Positions 41,327-50,016 of a stretch of 64,000 nt of DNA are shown piece after piece. Below the pieces are notes generated by a model. The model did not search any database and was not told where the DNA came from. It worked only from the letters and a program-made list of their open reading frames with translations. The translations under genes were made by a program, and so were the position numbers. The stretch is from contig JADJYE010000033.1 in the NCBI GenBank assembly GCA_016719945.1, positions 62,001 through 126,000 on the forward strand, written 5' to 3'. Within the stretch, counting starts at the first letter, position 1. Each line of letters starts with the position of its first letter. The DNA comes from Polyangiaceae bacterium. GTDB lineage: Bacteria > Myxococcota_A > Polyangia > Polyangiales > Polyangiaceae.

Positions 41327-42126
41327 TGTCGCCCAGGCTCTTCATCCTCGCAATGGGGCTCACTTGCGGCTGCAACCTCGCGCTGGGCACCGAGGAGGGC
41401 GTGCTCACGGGCTCGGGTGGCCACGGCACGGGCGGCGCGAGCGGTGGGGGCGGCGAGGGCGGCGCGAGCGGCTGCACAGGTCCCGACCAATGCCCCGCGG
41501 TCGAATGCTTCACGGCTACTTGCAATGGCGGCAGGTGCGGTGCGGACGCCGCGATCTCCGGCACGCCCTGCGGAGTGGCGCTCGACCTCGAGTGCGACGG
41601 CGAGGGTAACTGCGTCGGCTGCGTCGACGACGGGGACTGCGCGACCGACACACCCTGCGCGGACTACTCGTGCGACGCGCTCGGTGCTTGCCAGGTGGTC
41701 TATCAGGGGCCGAGCGTCGTCAGCGATCCCACCGACGGCGACTGCAAGGCGATGATTTGCACCGGCGACAGCCCCGACCTCGTGATGGGCAACGACGACA
41801 GCGACCTCCCGGTCGATGACAACGAGTGCACGAACGACCTGTGCGCCGCCGGGACGCCGTCGAATCCGATCCTCACTGGAGCGCCGTGCGAATACGGCGT
41901 CTGTAACCCGCTGGGGGTGTGCGCCTGCCAGGCGAACTTCCAGTGCAGCAACAATGACCACGGGGACCAGTGCATCATGCAGAAGTGCGGCTGCGACGGC
42001 GGCGCTGACTGCGATCAGAGCGCGTTCGGCAACTGGTGCTTCGTCCAGCTTGCCACCTGCGGGTGCCAGGAGGACGGGGACTGCCCAAGCGCCCAGACCT
42101 GCGTCGACAGCCGCTGCGAGCCGTAA
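41326..42126 (+). CDS. Cys-rich lipoprotein, paralogue of 38876-39742
   Basis: A 266-residue lipoprotein: signal with lipobox LTCGC, then NLALGTEEGVLTGSGG, a Gly-rich tether, and about 30 cysteines. Blocks GCVDDGDCATDTPCADYSC, DNECTNDLCAAGTPSNPIL and a final GCQEDGDCPSAQTC correspond one to one with the other copy, so this is a duplication with the kinase between. GGAG is present upstream and the ATG overlaps the kinase stop by one base, implying coupling. Extracellular, disulfide-rich; role unknown. Confidence 0.82.
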   Translation: MSPRLFILAMGLTCGCNLALGTEEGVLTGSGGHGTGGASGGGGEGGASGCTGPDQCPAVECFTATCNGGRCGADAAISGTPCGVALDLECDGEGNCVGCVDDGDCATDTPCADYSCDALGACQVVYQGPSVVSDPTDGDCKAMICTGDSPDLVMGNDDSDLPVDDNECTNDLCAAGTPSNPILTGAPCEYGVCNPLGVCACQANFQCSNNDHGDQCIMQKCGCDGGADCDQSAFGNWCFVQLATCGCQEDGDCPSAQTCVDSRCEP

Positions 42127-42140
42127 CTTGCCTCAGGGCT

Positions 42141-42178
42141 GGCCGCTCGTCGCGCTCGCGCCAGCGCTCGTCGCGGCC
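42141..42178. terminator. Candidate bidirectional terminator hairpin
   Basis: GGCCGC (42141-42146) pairs with GCGGCC (42173-42178); within, GCGCT pairs with AGCGC across symmetric TCGTC internal loops. It lies between two convergent stops (42126 and 42185). There is no T-run, so efficiency is uncertain. Confidence 0.4.
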
Positions 42179-42184
42179 CCGCTC

Positions 42185-43579
42185 TCAATTGCCGTAGTGG
42201 AACCCCACCCAGCTGGAGTCTGGGGTCCACGTCCCTCCGGTCCGCGCGCGCACCCGCCAGCGATAGTCCTTGCCGGTGTATTGGGGATAGAAGGTGCGCG
42301 AGCTGCCGCTGCCCGAGTACGTGTAATAGGCAGTGAACGCGCCCGAGGAGTTCTTGTATTGGATCTCGAACGCGTATTGGTCGGCGCTCGACACCGCCCC
42401 GCACGACAGGGTCACGCCGCCCGAGGGGAACGTGCTGCCGTCGGCCGGGGAGAGGTTCGTCGGCGCCCCGGGGACCTCGGGCGCCGGCGGGTCCTCGGGC
42501 GGGTCCTCCGCCGGAGGCGGCTCCGCGCCGGGCGGGAAGCTCGTCGCCTTGCCGAATTCGAACAGGGCCCAGTCGCTCCACGCGCCCCACCCGCTCGCGT
42601 CCTTCGCGCGGGCGCGCCAGCGATAGACGCGGTTCTTGAGCGCGGGGTTGAACTTTCGCGCGTTCGTCGTCGCGCCGTACGTCGTGTACGTCACCCAGGA
42701 GCTGCCGTTCCAGCTCTGCACTTCGAACGAATAGTTGGTCGCCGCCGGCACCGTGGCCGTGAGCATGCGCACGTAGACCGTCTCGATCTTCGTGAGGTCG
42801 TCTGGGTAAAGGCCCGTCGGCGCCGCCGGTACACCCGGCTGGTCGGCGGGGAGCGGCGGCGGGGCGGCGGGCAGCGGCTGGTCGACGAAGATCGTGTTCT
42901 TGTCGACGTCGATGCCGCAGTAATACGTCTCCTGCCATTGCTTGGCGGTCGGCTCGACCCAGCCCCCGAACTTCTGCGTGCTCCACGTGCTCATGCTCGG
43001 GTCGAGGTCGTAGTAGGCGTACCAGACGGGGACGTTGGTGAACTTGGTCGAGCCCGTCATGTGGGGCTGCCACCACCAGTTCGCCGTATAGATGCCGCAC
43101 TCGAGGTCGCCGCACGCGTTCAGCGCTTCGGTCAGCTTCCCCTCGATGGCCGTTCGAGAGAGCGAAGTGTCCTCCTCGGCGTCGAGCCAGAGGCGGCCGA
43201 TCTGCGGGTAGTCCGCCGCGATCTCGAGCGCATGCTGGACCTGCGCCGTCATGCTCTCGTTCCAGTGCAGGTACACGTAGAGGTCGACGGTCATCCCGCC
43301 CGCGATCGCCATGTCGAGCTGCTGGCGCGTGATGCGCTCGAGCTGCGTCCCCGCGATGACGTGGCGGACGCCGCCGGCGTACCAGCAGCGGACCTCGGCG
43401 TCGGTGATCTCCCCACTCCAGATCGAGATGTCGACCCCGAAGCGCGCCCCGTCGAGGGCGTCGGCCTCGTCGCCCGCGATCTCGTCGACGTCGACGTCGG
43501 GGGCGGAAGGCGCGCACGCCGAGGCGAGCAGCGAGAGCGGGACGAGCGATCGCAGACCATAAGACACGGCTCGGTTCAT
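42185..43579 (-). CDS. GH25 muramidase-like lipoprotein with Ig/FN3-type domains
   Basis: A 464-residue exported protein: lipobox ASAC, then a GH25-like (N-acetylmuramidase) barrel (~45-240) with FGVDISIWSG at its first strand and LWLDAEED, carrying the D-x-E catalytic pair. Two C-terminal beta-sandwich modules follow a Pro-rich linker (~285-370 and ~400-464), each with ALKNRVYRWRARA- or YPQYTGKDYRWRVRARTGG-type strands. It could cut peptidoglycan of prey or self. ATG 43579 overlaps the GntR gene stop by 4 bp (ATGA), so expression is coupled to that regulator. Confidence 0.85.
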   Translation of the reverse strand: MNRAVSYGLRSLVPLSLLASACAPSAPDVDVDEIAGDEADALDGARFGVDISIWSGEITDAEVRCWYAGGVRHVIAGTQLERITRQQLDMAIAGGMTVDLYVYLHWNESMTAQVQHALEIAADYPQIGRLWLDAEEDTSLSRTAIEGKLTEALNACGDLECGIYTANWWWQPHMTGSTKFTNVPVWYAYYDLDPSMSTWSTQKFGGWVEPTAKQWQETYYCGIDVDKNTIFVDQPLPAAPPPLPADQPGVPAAPTGLYPDDLTKIETVYVRMLTATVPAATNYSFEVQSWNGSSWVTYTTYGATTNARKFNPALKNRVYRWRARAKDASGWGAWSDWALFEFGKATSFPPGAEPPPAEDPPEDPPAPEVPGAPTNLSPADGSTFPSGGVTLSCGAVSSADQYAFEIQYKNSSGAFTAYYTYSGSGSSRTFYPQYTGKDYRWRVRARTGGTWTPDSSWVGFHYGN

Positions 43580-44349
43580 CGGGGCGTTCTCCCTGCAGAG
43601 CGTCCCGGGAAGAGGCGCTCGACGACTTCGGTGGGCAGCGGGGCGACGAGCGACTGATCGAGCTCGTCGAGGTAGAGCGAGAAGACGCGCCGCGCTTCGG
43701 CGCCGCGGCCTTCTTCGACGGCCGCGAGGACCGCGAGGTGCGCGGGCACATACGACGCGGGCACGGTCATCATCGGCGCGATGCCGTCCACGACCGCCAG
43801 GTACGAGGCGGCCATGCTGTTGAGGAACAAGAGCGACGGCCACATCCGCGCCGCCTCCAGCATGCTGGGGAGGATCTCGCGGTCGAGGCGGACGAAGCGG
43901 TTAGGCTCTGCGCGAGCGCTCCACGCCTCGTGCACGAGCATCTTCGCGGTCTCGAGGCTCCCCTTCTTCACCCGGCCCGCTGCGCGCTCGACGAGGTCCG
44001 TCACGAGCATGCGCCGCAGCTCGAGTCCGTCACCAACGACAGGCAGCAGCGCGTCGATGTCCCCCGAGGCCATCGCGTGAGACACGATCGACGCGAGGGC
44101 ATCGGCCGTCCACGAGCGGCGCGGGCGCACCATCGCCCCGGAGCCCTGGCGGGTCGCGATGACCCCCCAGCCGACCAAGCGGTGGATGGCGGCCCGGACG
44201 GTCACCCGCGACACCCCGAGCTCGGCTGCCAGGTCCCGCTCGGGCGATAGGTACCCGCCGGCAGGGATTTTCCCGGCCAGGACGTCGTCCATGAGCCGCT
44301 TCACGACCCCATCGACGACGCTCGCGCTGGCTTCCGGTTTCAGGTCCAA
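43576..44349 (-). CDS. GntR-family (FadR-type) transcriptional regulator
   Basis: About 257 residues from TTG 44349. Winged-helix domain (~8-80) with GKIPAGGYLSPERDLAAELGVSRVTVRAAIHRL, and an all-helical FCD-type effector domain (~90-240). GGAAGGA, overlapping a long palindrome, lies just upstream of the TTG and sets the start; the longer frame to 44421 would read through the palindrome. The stop overlaps the ATG of the GH25 muramidase gene by 4 bp. It likely represses its own operon, with a small acid as effector. Confidence 0.9.
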   Translation of the reverse strand: MDLKPEASASVVDGVVKRLMDDVLAGKIPAGGYLSPERDLAAELGVSRVTVRAAIHRLVGWGVIATRQGSGAMVRPRRSWTADALASIVSHAMASGDIDALLPVVGDGLELRRMLVTDLVERAAGRVKKGSLETAKMLVHEAWSARAEPNRFVRLDREILPSMLEAARMWPSLLFLNSMAASYLAVVDGIAPMMTVPASYVPAHLAVLAAVEEGRGAEARRVFSLYLDELDQSLVAPLPTEVVERLFPGRSAGRTPR

Positions 44350-44351
44350 GG

Positions 44352-44388
44352 TGGTCCTTCCAATTGGGCTAACCAATTGGAAGGACCA
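44352..44388. promoter_or_regulatory. 16-5-16 perfect inverted repeat, GntR operator candidate
   Basis: TGGTCCTTCCAATTGG (44352-44367) and CCAATTGGAAGGACCA (44373-44388) pair exactly around GCTAA. Nested FadR-type half-sites (TGG-N5-CCA) are visible. It ends 3 bp before the TTG start of the GntR gene and contains its Shine-Dalgarno, so a bound repressor or an RNA hairpin would block expression of both GntR and the coupled muramidase. Confidence 0.75.
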
Positions 44389-44459
44389 ATGCCAGGACCG
44401 GTCAGGCGCGTCAAGGCACAACGTGCGCGGACGTGCTCACACGCGCGGAGCAGCGGTGC

Positions 44460-46049
44460 TCAGCGCGGATCGTGCTGGAACGCGCCGATATCGCAGCCGC
44501 CTGCGCGCGCGAGCCCGCGCTGATCGGTCTCGGGGCAATCGGTGCCGGCCCCGATCGCGGGGCTCCCCGGCAAGAGCGCCATCGTCATCGTCGGGCCTCC
44601 GTTGTCTGCGAGCGGCCCGAGCAGAGGGTCGGCGAACACGACCCCGGCGACGCACGGGGGATCGTCTTGGCCGCTCCCCTGCTGCGCGGGAAACTGCAGG
44701 TTGTTGCTGCCGCTGGCGGCGGTCTCGGTGCAGGAGACCGGGTTGTACTCGTTGCCCGCGGTGTTGTTCGCCACGATGGTGTTGATCAGCGTGAGGCCGC
44801 TGGCGCCGATGATGCCGCCGGCGAACGAGTCGCTGTCGTCGGCGTGGTTGTCGGCGATCGTGCAGTTCTTCAGCGTGCCGATGACACCGCTCACGGCGAT
44901 TCCGCCCACCAGGCTGCCGAACGCCACGTTGCCCGAGACGGTGACGTTGGTCAGCTCGACCGGGCTGTTGAAGAAGAAGAGGCCGCCTGCCCCCGTCGCA
45001 GACACGTTGTTCGAGACCGTGCTGTTGCGCATGAAGAGCGGCATCACGCCCGGCGTGTCGGTGTGGTGGTAGAGCCCGCCGGCGTGCGAGGAGCCGACAG
45101 GGTCGTCCACGAAGTTTCCGTCCAGCGTCGTGAAGTCGATCACGCTCGACTCGTCGGGGTAGCCATAACGGAACACCGCTCCGCCCTCGTGCAGCGCGCG
45201 GTTGTTCGTCGCGATGACCCCGCACAGCGTGAACACCTTGCCCTGGTCGGGGTTGAGCCCGTCGAGCGCGATCGCCCCGCCGTTGCCGTCGATGGCCAGG
45301 TTGTTGGCGAACGACGAGTTGTAGATGGCGAGGTTGCTGCGGAGGTTGCCGATCGCGCCTCCGCTGGCGCCCGAGTTGCCGTCGAAGGTGCTGCCGACGA
45401 TGACCGTGTCGCCGCCGTAGGAGTAGATCGCGCCGCCGCCGATGTCCGCGCCGGTCTCGGTCGTGTGGTTGTTGGAGAAGGTCGCGTTGACGACGTGGAG
45501 CCGGCTCGATGAATGCCGGAAGATGGCCGCGCCGCTGTTGTCCGGCCCCGGCCCGTCACCGCGCGGCCCGTTCACGCGCGCGTCGGCGAGGGTGATGTTC
45601 TGGACCGTGAGGTCGACCTCGGTCTCGACCAGGAAGATGCGCGTGGCGCCGCCGCCGCTCAGCGTGACCAGCCCGCCGCCGTCCACGATCGTCGTCTGCG
45701 TGATGACCTTCGGCGACGTCAGCGTGAGGGTCGTCGGCTCAGGGCCGCAGTCGAAGACGATCACGCCGCCCGCCGCGAGCGCCGCGTCGAGGGCCGCTTC
45801 GTCACAGGTCCCCGGACCGCTCCCCACCGTCGTCGTCGGATCCTCGACGTTGACCACATCGATCGGCGCCTCGCACGCCTGCGGCACGGGCGGCGGCTCG
45901 ATCGATCCTCCGGCGCCCACTCCAGCCCCTTCACCCCCGGTCCCGCCGGTCCCAGCGCCCCCGGCGGCGCTGTCGTCCCCGCAGGCGCCGAGGGCGACGA
46001 GCATCAGCGTGGCGGCGGCGAGGCTAGAGCGAAGGTGCATGACGCCCAT
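44460..46049 (-). CDS. Right-handed beta-helix lipoprotein (choice-of-anchor Q)
   Basis: A 529-residue lipoprotein: lipobox LGAC near residue 23, a Gly-rich tether, then a parallel beta-helix with repeated SNN, GGAI and GG-F/L motifs (SGGAIGNL, GGGAIYSYG, GGLFFFNS, VGGIAVSG, AGGIIGA). The C-terminal ~60 residues match the choice-of-anchor Q pattern: LADNGGPTMTMALLPGSPAIGAG, then DQRG and DIGAF. Start 46049; the ATG 9 bases later is also possible. It is the last gene of a probable minus-strand group with the methyltransferase (51 bp) and MBL gene. A surface polysaccharide-binding or adhesion role is plausible. Confidence 0.84.
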   Translation of the reverse strand: MGVMHLRSSLAAATLMLVALGACGDDSAAGGAGTGGTGGEGAGVGAGGSIEPPPVPQACEAPIDVVNVEDPTTTVGSGPGTCDEAALDAALAAGGVIVFDCGPEPTTLTLTSPKVITQTTIVDGGGLVTLSGGGATRIFLVETEVDLTVQNITLADARVNGPRGDGPGPDNSGAAIFRHSSSRLHVVNATFSNNHTTETGADIGGGAIYSYGGDTVIVGSTFDGNSGASGGAIGNLRSNLAIYNSSFANNLAIDGNGGAIALDGLNPDQGKVFTLCGVIATNNRALHEGGAVFRYGYPDESSVIDFTTLDGNFVDDPVGSSHAGGLYHHTDTPGVMPLFMRNSTVSNNVSATGAGGLFFFNSPVELTNVTVSGNVAFGSLVGGIAVSGVIGTLKNCTIADNHADDSDSFAGGIIGASGLTLINTIVANNTAGNEYNPVSCTETAASGSNNLQFPAQQGSGQDDPPCVAGVVFADPLLGPLADNGGPTMTMALLPGSPAIGAGTDCPETDQRGLARAGGCDIGAFQHDPR

Positions 46050-46100
46050 GCTAGCCGCGTCGCTGGCGTGGCGCTGATCGAGGCGACCCTCGGCTCCGGA

Positions 46101-47006
46101 TCAGCCCGAGCCCTCGGGGGCGCGGGCCACGAACAGCCGCACAGGAGGCTGCCAGGTGCGCGGCTCTTCGCGTGCCCCCTCGAACCCGGCGCGCGTGAGC
46201 AGCGCGGTCGCCTCGTCCGGGGTCAGCGCGCACCCTCCCGAGCGCGCGGCCCTCAGCGCGGCGACCGCCTCCGCCAGCTGCCCCTCCCCCGCATAGACGC
46301 CGACCAGCGCGTAGCCGCCGGGTCGAATCGCGCTCTTGAGGCGAGCCAGCGTCGCCTCGAGCACGGGCCGCGGCAGGAACGGTGCCGCGACCCACGCCGC
46401 GTCGAGAGAGCGAGACGGCTCGAGCGTCTTGGCGTCTTCCTCCCGGATCGTGACGCGCGACGACAGGCCTGCGTTCGCGACGTTGACCTTCGCGCGCGCG
46501 AGGGCAGGCTCCCAGATGTCGATCCCGACGACGTGGGCGTTGGGCAGCGCACGCGCGAGCGCGATGGCCAGCCACCCCGCGCCCGTGCCGATATCGAGCA
46601 CGCGTAGCTCGCGCTCGCGTGCCAGGCCCGCGCTCACCAGCGCGCCCACGAGCACCGGCGCGAGCGACGCCGAGCCGCGGCCCTGCTCGTCGAGGGTGGC
46701 AGCGTCCGCGTAAGACCAGCCAGGCGCCCGCTCGGGCTCCGCCAGCAGATCGCCCGCCTGCCGCATGAAGGCGCGGATCGCTCCCAGCGTCTGGCGCTGC
46801 TCCTCGGGCGAGGCGGCGTCGAGCGCGGGCGCCGTGAGCGAAGCGACGCGCGAGAGGTGCGGCGCGACCGATTCAGGCACGGCGACCCCCTCCAGGCGCC
46901 GCGCGAGCTCGGCTCCAATCGCGGCCGCCGCCTCCGCTCCCGCGAGCATCGAGAGCACCTGCCCGATGAGCTGACCCGCAGCCGCTCCCCGCCCCTGGTC
47001 GTCCAT
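46101..47006 (-). CDS. Class I SAM-dependent methyltransferase
   Basis: A 301-residue methyltransferase. Residues 1-120 are helical and may be a dimerisation or substrate-binding module; the Rossmann part begins LRVLDIGTGAGWLAIALARALPNAHVVGIDIWEPALARAKVNV (motif I and post-I) and continues REEDAKTLEP and WVAAPFLP. Small-molecule substrate, not assignable. ATG 47006 begins the recognisable helical start; the frame extends further upstream without support. It is 43 bp downstream of the MBL-fold lipoprotein gene. Confidence 0.87.
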   Translation of the reverse strand: MDDQGRGAAAGQLIGQVLSMLAGAEAAAAIGAELARRLEGVAVPESVAPHLSRVASLTAPALDAASPEEQRQTLGAIRAFMRQAGDLLAEPERAPGWSYADAATLDEQGRGSASLAPVLVGALVSAGLARERELRVLDIGTGAGWLAIALARALPNAHVVGIDIWEPALARAKVNVANAGLSSRVTIREEDAKTLEPSRSLDAAWVAAPFLPRPVLEATLARLKSAIRPGGYALVGVYAGEGQLAEAVAALRAARSGGCALTPDEATALLTRAGFEGAREEPRTWQPPVRLFVARAPEGSG

Positions 47007-47049
47007 TCCGCGAGGATAGCCGCACCTCGAGCGCTGGACGACGCCGGCG

Positions 47050-48051
47050 CTATGGGGCGCTCGCCGACAAGCGCTCCCCCTCGGCGGCGCCCTGCGGCGC
47101 TTGGTGCCCAAGCCGAACCTGGATCGTGGGGTGGTCCGAGACGAGCTGCTTGAGCGCCGCAAGGGTCTGCGCGCTGCCCGGTCGGTCGTGCGAGAAGCTC
47201 CCAGGCTCCACGCCGTTCTCCCAACCCCAGGCGGTGTGGCAGGCGTCGCCGACGAGCAGCACCGGTCCGGTCGTGGTCCGCACCAGGTACGAGGTCGAGC
47301 CCGAGGTGTGACCCGGCGTCGACAGGGCGAACACGCTCCCGTCTCCGAAGACGTCGAGCACGCCGGCGAAGACGCCGTCCGGGTCGGGCGAGAACCGCCA
47401 CTCGGAGATGGGCTCGTGCCCCGCGAACGCACGATCGAGGACCGGCTGCACGAACAGGTTCTGCCAATGGCGGTCGGAGGTCTCGCCCGGGCCCGCGTAG
47501 ATGGGCGTCCCCCGCGGGACGTCGCGCATGCCCGTCACGTGGTCCGCGTGGAGGTGGGTCATCAGCACGCCAGCGAGCGGCTGGCGCTGCGCCCCCAGCC
47601 AACCTCCGAGGTGCTGGCGCACCACGAGCGCCTCGACGTTCATGACGTCCGCCACGACGCCAGACAGGATCGCGTTCTCGCGGTCGTCCGAGAACGCCCG
47701 CTCGACGCCGGTGTCGACGATGAACAGCCCGCGGGTCGGGTGCTCGATCGCGTGGAAGTAGATCTCGATGGGCTCGGGCCGGTCGACGAGGCCCGCCAGC
47801 TTCGCCTTCGGGTGGTCGAGGTTGAGCAGTCCCGACAGGGGCACCTCCCAGTCGGCGCTCGCTAGGGTCTCGAGGGTCACCGGACCGGGCTCGTCGAGCA
47901 GCGCGATCATCTCCTTGGAGCTGCGCGCGGTCCCCAGGTCGGCTGGCTTGACGGGGTGGGTCGTCGGTCGGCAGCCGACGCCCACGAGGCCGCCGGCGAC
48001 CAGCACCACGGCGGCCACGGCCACGAGGATGAGCTTCGTTCGCTTGGTCAT
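47050..48051 (-). CDS. MBL-fold hydrolase lipoprotein
   Basis: A 333-residue metallo-beta-lactamase-fold protein with HxHxDH motif THLHADHVTGM, downstream GH in STPGHTSGS, Asp/His in VGDACHT, and RLGH near the end, giving a two-metal site. The N-terminus is a signal with lipobox VGVGC near residue 27. The layout resembles lactonase-like members (N-acyl-homoserine lactonase group), but extracytoplasmic. It is divergent from the LysR gene at 48117 with 65 bp between; a LysR-type dyad sits there, so it is a probable LysR target. Confidence 0.88.
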   Translation of the reverse strand: MTKRTKLILVAVAAVVLVAGGLVGVGCRPTTHPVKPADLGTARSSKEMIALLDEPGPVTLETLASADWEVPLSGLLNLDHPKAKLAGLVDRPEPIEIYFHAIEHPTRGLFIVDTGVERAFSDDRENAILSGVVADVMNVEALVVRQHLGGWLGAQRQPLAGVLMTHLHADHVTGMRDVPRGTPIYAGPGETSDRHWQNLFVQPVLDRAFAGHEPISEWRFSPDPDGVFAGVLDVFGDGSVFALSTPGHTSGSTSYLVRTTTGPVLLVGDACHTAWGWENGVEPGSFSHDRPGSAQTLAALKQLVSDHPTIQVRLGHQAPQGAAEGERLSASAP

Positions 48052-48093
48052 GACGCGAACCTAGGCTCTGCGTCAGGGTATGAGTATTGGTGA

Positions 48094-48108
48094 ATTGTGC
48101 ATCATAAT
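48094..48108. promoter_or_regulatory. LysR-box candidate (T-N11-A dyad)
   Basis: ATTGTGCATCATAAT, with symmetric pattern ATT-x-TG-N3-CA-x-AAT, includes the T-N11-A core of LysR sites. It lies 9 bp before the LysR start and 43 bp before the divergent MBL gene. The surrounding 40 bp are the most AT-rich stretch in the region, consistent with promoters. Confidence 0.6.
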
Positions 48109-48116
48109 ATACGCCA

Positions 48117-49019
48117 GTGAATATCCCGTGGGACGACGTGCAGTTGTTCCTCGCGGTCGCCGAGAGCGGCAGCCTGAGCGGCGCGGCGCGCGCGCTGTCG
48201 GTCACCCAGCCGACAGCGAGCAGGCGGCTCGCTCAGCTGGAGGCGACCCTGGGGGACACCCTCTTCGCCCGCAGCGTCGAGGGTGCCGTGCTCACGGCGT
48301 TCGGCGAGCGGCTGCTCGAGCCGGCCCGTCGAATGGCGGAGTGGGCGGGAGAGATCGATCGCGCCGCCGAGCGCCGCGACCGCTCTCCACAGGGCGTCGT
48401 GCGGATCACGGCCGCGCCCGGCGTCGCCCATGACGTGCTCGCTCCCTTCTCGGTGTTCGTGCGGCAGAAGCTCCCCGGTGTGCGCCTCGAGGTGGTCTCC
48501 AAGGTCGAGTACGTCGACCTCGCGCGGCGTGAGGCCGATCTCGCGCTCCGGATGCACCGTCCTGCACAGAAAGATCTCACCGTGCTCGCCTCGATCTCCT
48601 ATGGCGTCGGCGCCTTCGCCTCGCGCGACTATGTCGCGAGGCTCGGCAAGGGCTACGGCCCGGCCGACCTCGACTGGATCGGCTGGGCACCGCCGCTCGA
48701 ACATTTGCCCCCGAACCCCGAGCTCGCCCGCCTCATCCCCGGCTTCCGGCCCGCTTTCGCCTGCGACGACTTCCTGGTCCAGCTCAAGGCGGCCGAGGAA
48801 GGTGCGGGCGCCATCTTCCTGGGTCGTGTGCGACACCGCTTCTCTCGACCGACGACGCTGGTGGAGCTGGCGGTCGACCTCGGCAGGGCCATCACGTCGA
48901 GCACCCACCTGGTCTGCGCCAAGAGCGCCCTCGACATCCCCCGAGTCCGCGCGGTCGCCGAGCTGCTGGCGGCGGAGCTCGAGCACACGGTCACCGACCT
49001 TCCGCGCAAGAGGGCGTAA
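48117..49019 (+). CDS. LysR-type transcriptional regulator
   Basis: A 300-residue LysR regulator: winged HTH (1-62; FLAVAESGSLSGAARALSVTQPTASRRLAQLE), linker helix, and substrate-binding domain from ~90. Start GTG 48117. As in most divergent LysR pairs it probably controls the MBL-fold gene and itself through the dyad at 48094-48108. Followed by the MCCF protein 12 bp downstream, which may be in the same transcript. Effector unknown. Confidence 0.93.
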   Translation: MNIPWDDVQLFLAVAESGSLSGAARALSVTQPTASRRLAQLEATLGDTLFARSVEGAVLTAFGERLLEPARRMAEWAGEIDRAAERRDRSPQGVVRITAAPGVAHDVLAPFSVFVRQKLPGVRLEVVSKVEYVDLARREADLALRMHRPAQKDLTVLASISYGVGAFASRDYVARLGKGYGPADLDWIGWAPPLEHLPPNPELARLIPGFRPAFACDDFLVQLKAAEEGAGAIFLGRVRHRFSRPTTLVELAVDLGRAITSSTHLVCAKSALDIPRVRAVAELLAAELEHTVTDLPRKRA

Positions 49020-49031
49020 GCTCAGCGTGCC

Positions 49032-49985
49032 ATGTGCTGCTTCACAGGACCGGTCGAGAAGGTCGACAACACGCGGATCTTCGCCCGCAAGACGGCTGCG
49101 CGAACGCAGGCGCTCGTCTATCAGATGCGGTTCGCGAGCGCGGTCGACAACGCCATGGTCTTGCCCTTGCCGGTGAAGACCCCGGCCACGGAGGCCTCGA
49201 TCCGCTTCGTCGATCTCCACGGCTACCGCGACTTCTTCGCCGAGCTCGACGAGGGCTTCCCGGTGAAGCCCCCCTTCCAGCTGACGCGCAGCAAGAGCGC
49301 GACGGTGTCAGCCAGCGCAGCGGCGATCGCCGTCCACGAGGTCGGCGACTACGTGGCGTCGTTTGTGCCGACCATCGCCGACTTTTCGCGGCTCGACCCG
49401 CGCTTCCAGATCGCCCCAGAGCTCTGGGCTCAAGTCGACGGCTACGCCGACTATGGGTTCGCCGTCTTCCAGCTCACGACCCGGTCCGGCGAGCCGCACC
49501 CGATGGCGTTCGAGTTCGAGACCCGCCTCGCGGACGAGCTCTTCTTCCCGACGGTGCACATCCACGACGGGCAGGTGCACACAGAGGAGACGTTCGATCA
49601 CACGCTCTACCTCCAACACGAGGCGTTCGACCCGGTCGTGGGCGACTACGAGGACCACGACGTCAAAGACGCTGCGACCGGGCTCGTGCGCTCGGTCGGG
49701 TTCGCGGACGAGTTCGCCGATCCCGAGCGGGCGAAAGGGCTGATCGAGGGGCGTCTGCTCGTTCACCGGACGCGGCTCGCGGGCGTGCGCCCGAACAAGG
49801 ACCAGCTCTTCGGTGTGCCCGAGCCGCTGCTCGTTCCCCACGCGGTCCGCAAATGGGGGCCGCGGGTGGGGCTCGCCGCGCTCGCCGCCGCCGGGGTGGG
49901 CTTCATCATCGAGCGCCGGCGGCGCCGAGCGCGTGAGCGGGACGAGGCGCTCAACGGGCCGGCGGCGCGCGGCGAGGAGACGTGA
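49032..49985 (+). CDS. MCCF-type conserved protein with C-terminal TM
   Basis: A 317-residue protein beginning MCCFTGPVEKVDNTRIFAR, an N-terminal motif with tandem Cys, followed by a beta-rich core (HGYRDFFAELD, YGFAVFQLT, HPMAFEFET, VHIHDGQVHTEETFDHTLY) that contains a His-rich loop suggestive of metal binding. A hydrophobic segment near the C-terminus (~280-300) precedes a basic tail, so it may be C-tail anchored. No signal peptide. I know of no assigned function. It follows the LysR gene by 12 bp. Confidence 0.75.
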   Translation: MCCFTGPVEKVDNTRIFARKTAARTQALVYQMRFASAVDNAMVLPLPVKTPATEASIRFVDLHGYRDFFAELDEGFPVKPPFQLTRSKSATVSASAAAIAVHEVGDYVASFVPTIADFSRLDPRFQIAPELWAQVDGYADYGFAVFQLTTRSGEPHPMAFEFETRLADELFFPTVHIHDGQVHTEETFDHTLYLQHEAFDPVVGDYEDHDVKDAATGLVRSVGFADEFADPERAKGLIEGRLLVHRTRLAGVRPNKDQLFGVPEPLLVPHAVRKWGPRVGLAALAAAGVGFIIERRRRRARERDEALNGPAARGEET

Positions 49986-50016
49986 CGCCGCGGCGTCCCT
50001 CGCCTACGAGATCGCG

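Noticed and set aside
42185..43579. GH25 gene as a prophage endolysin
   Set aside because: It carries a lipoprotein signal, two extra beta-sandwich modules and a GntR partner; no phage genes flank it.
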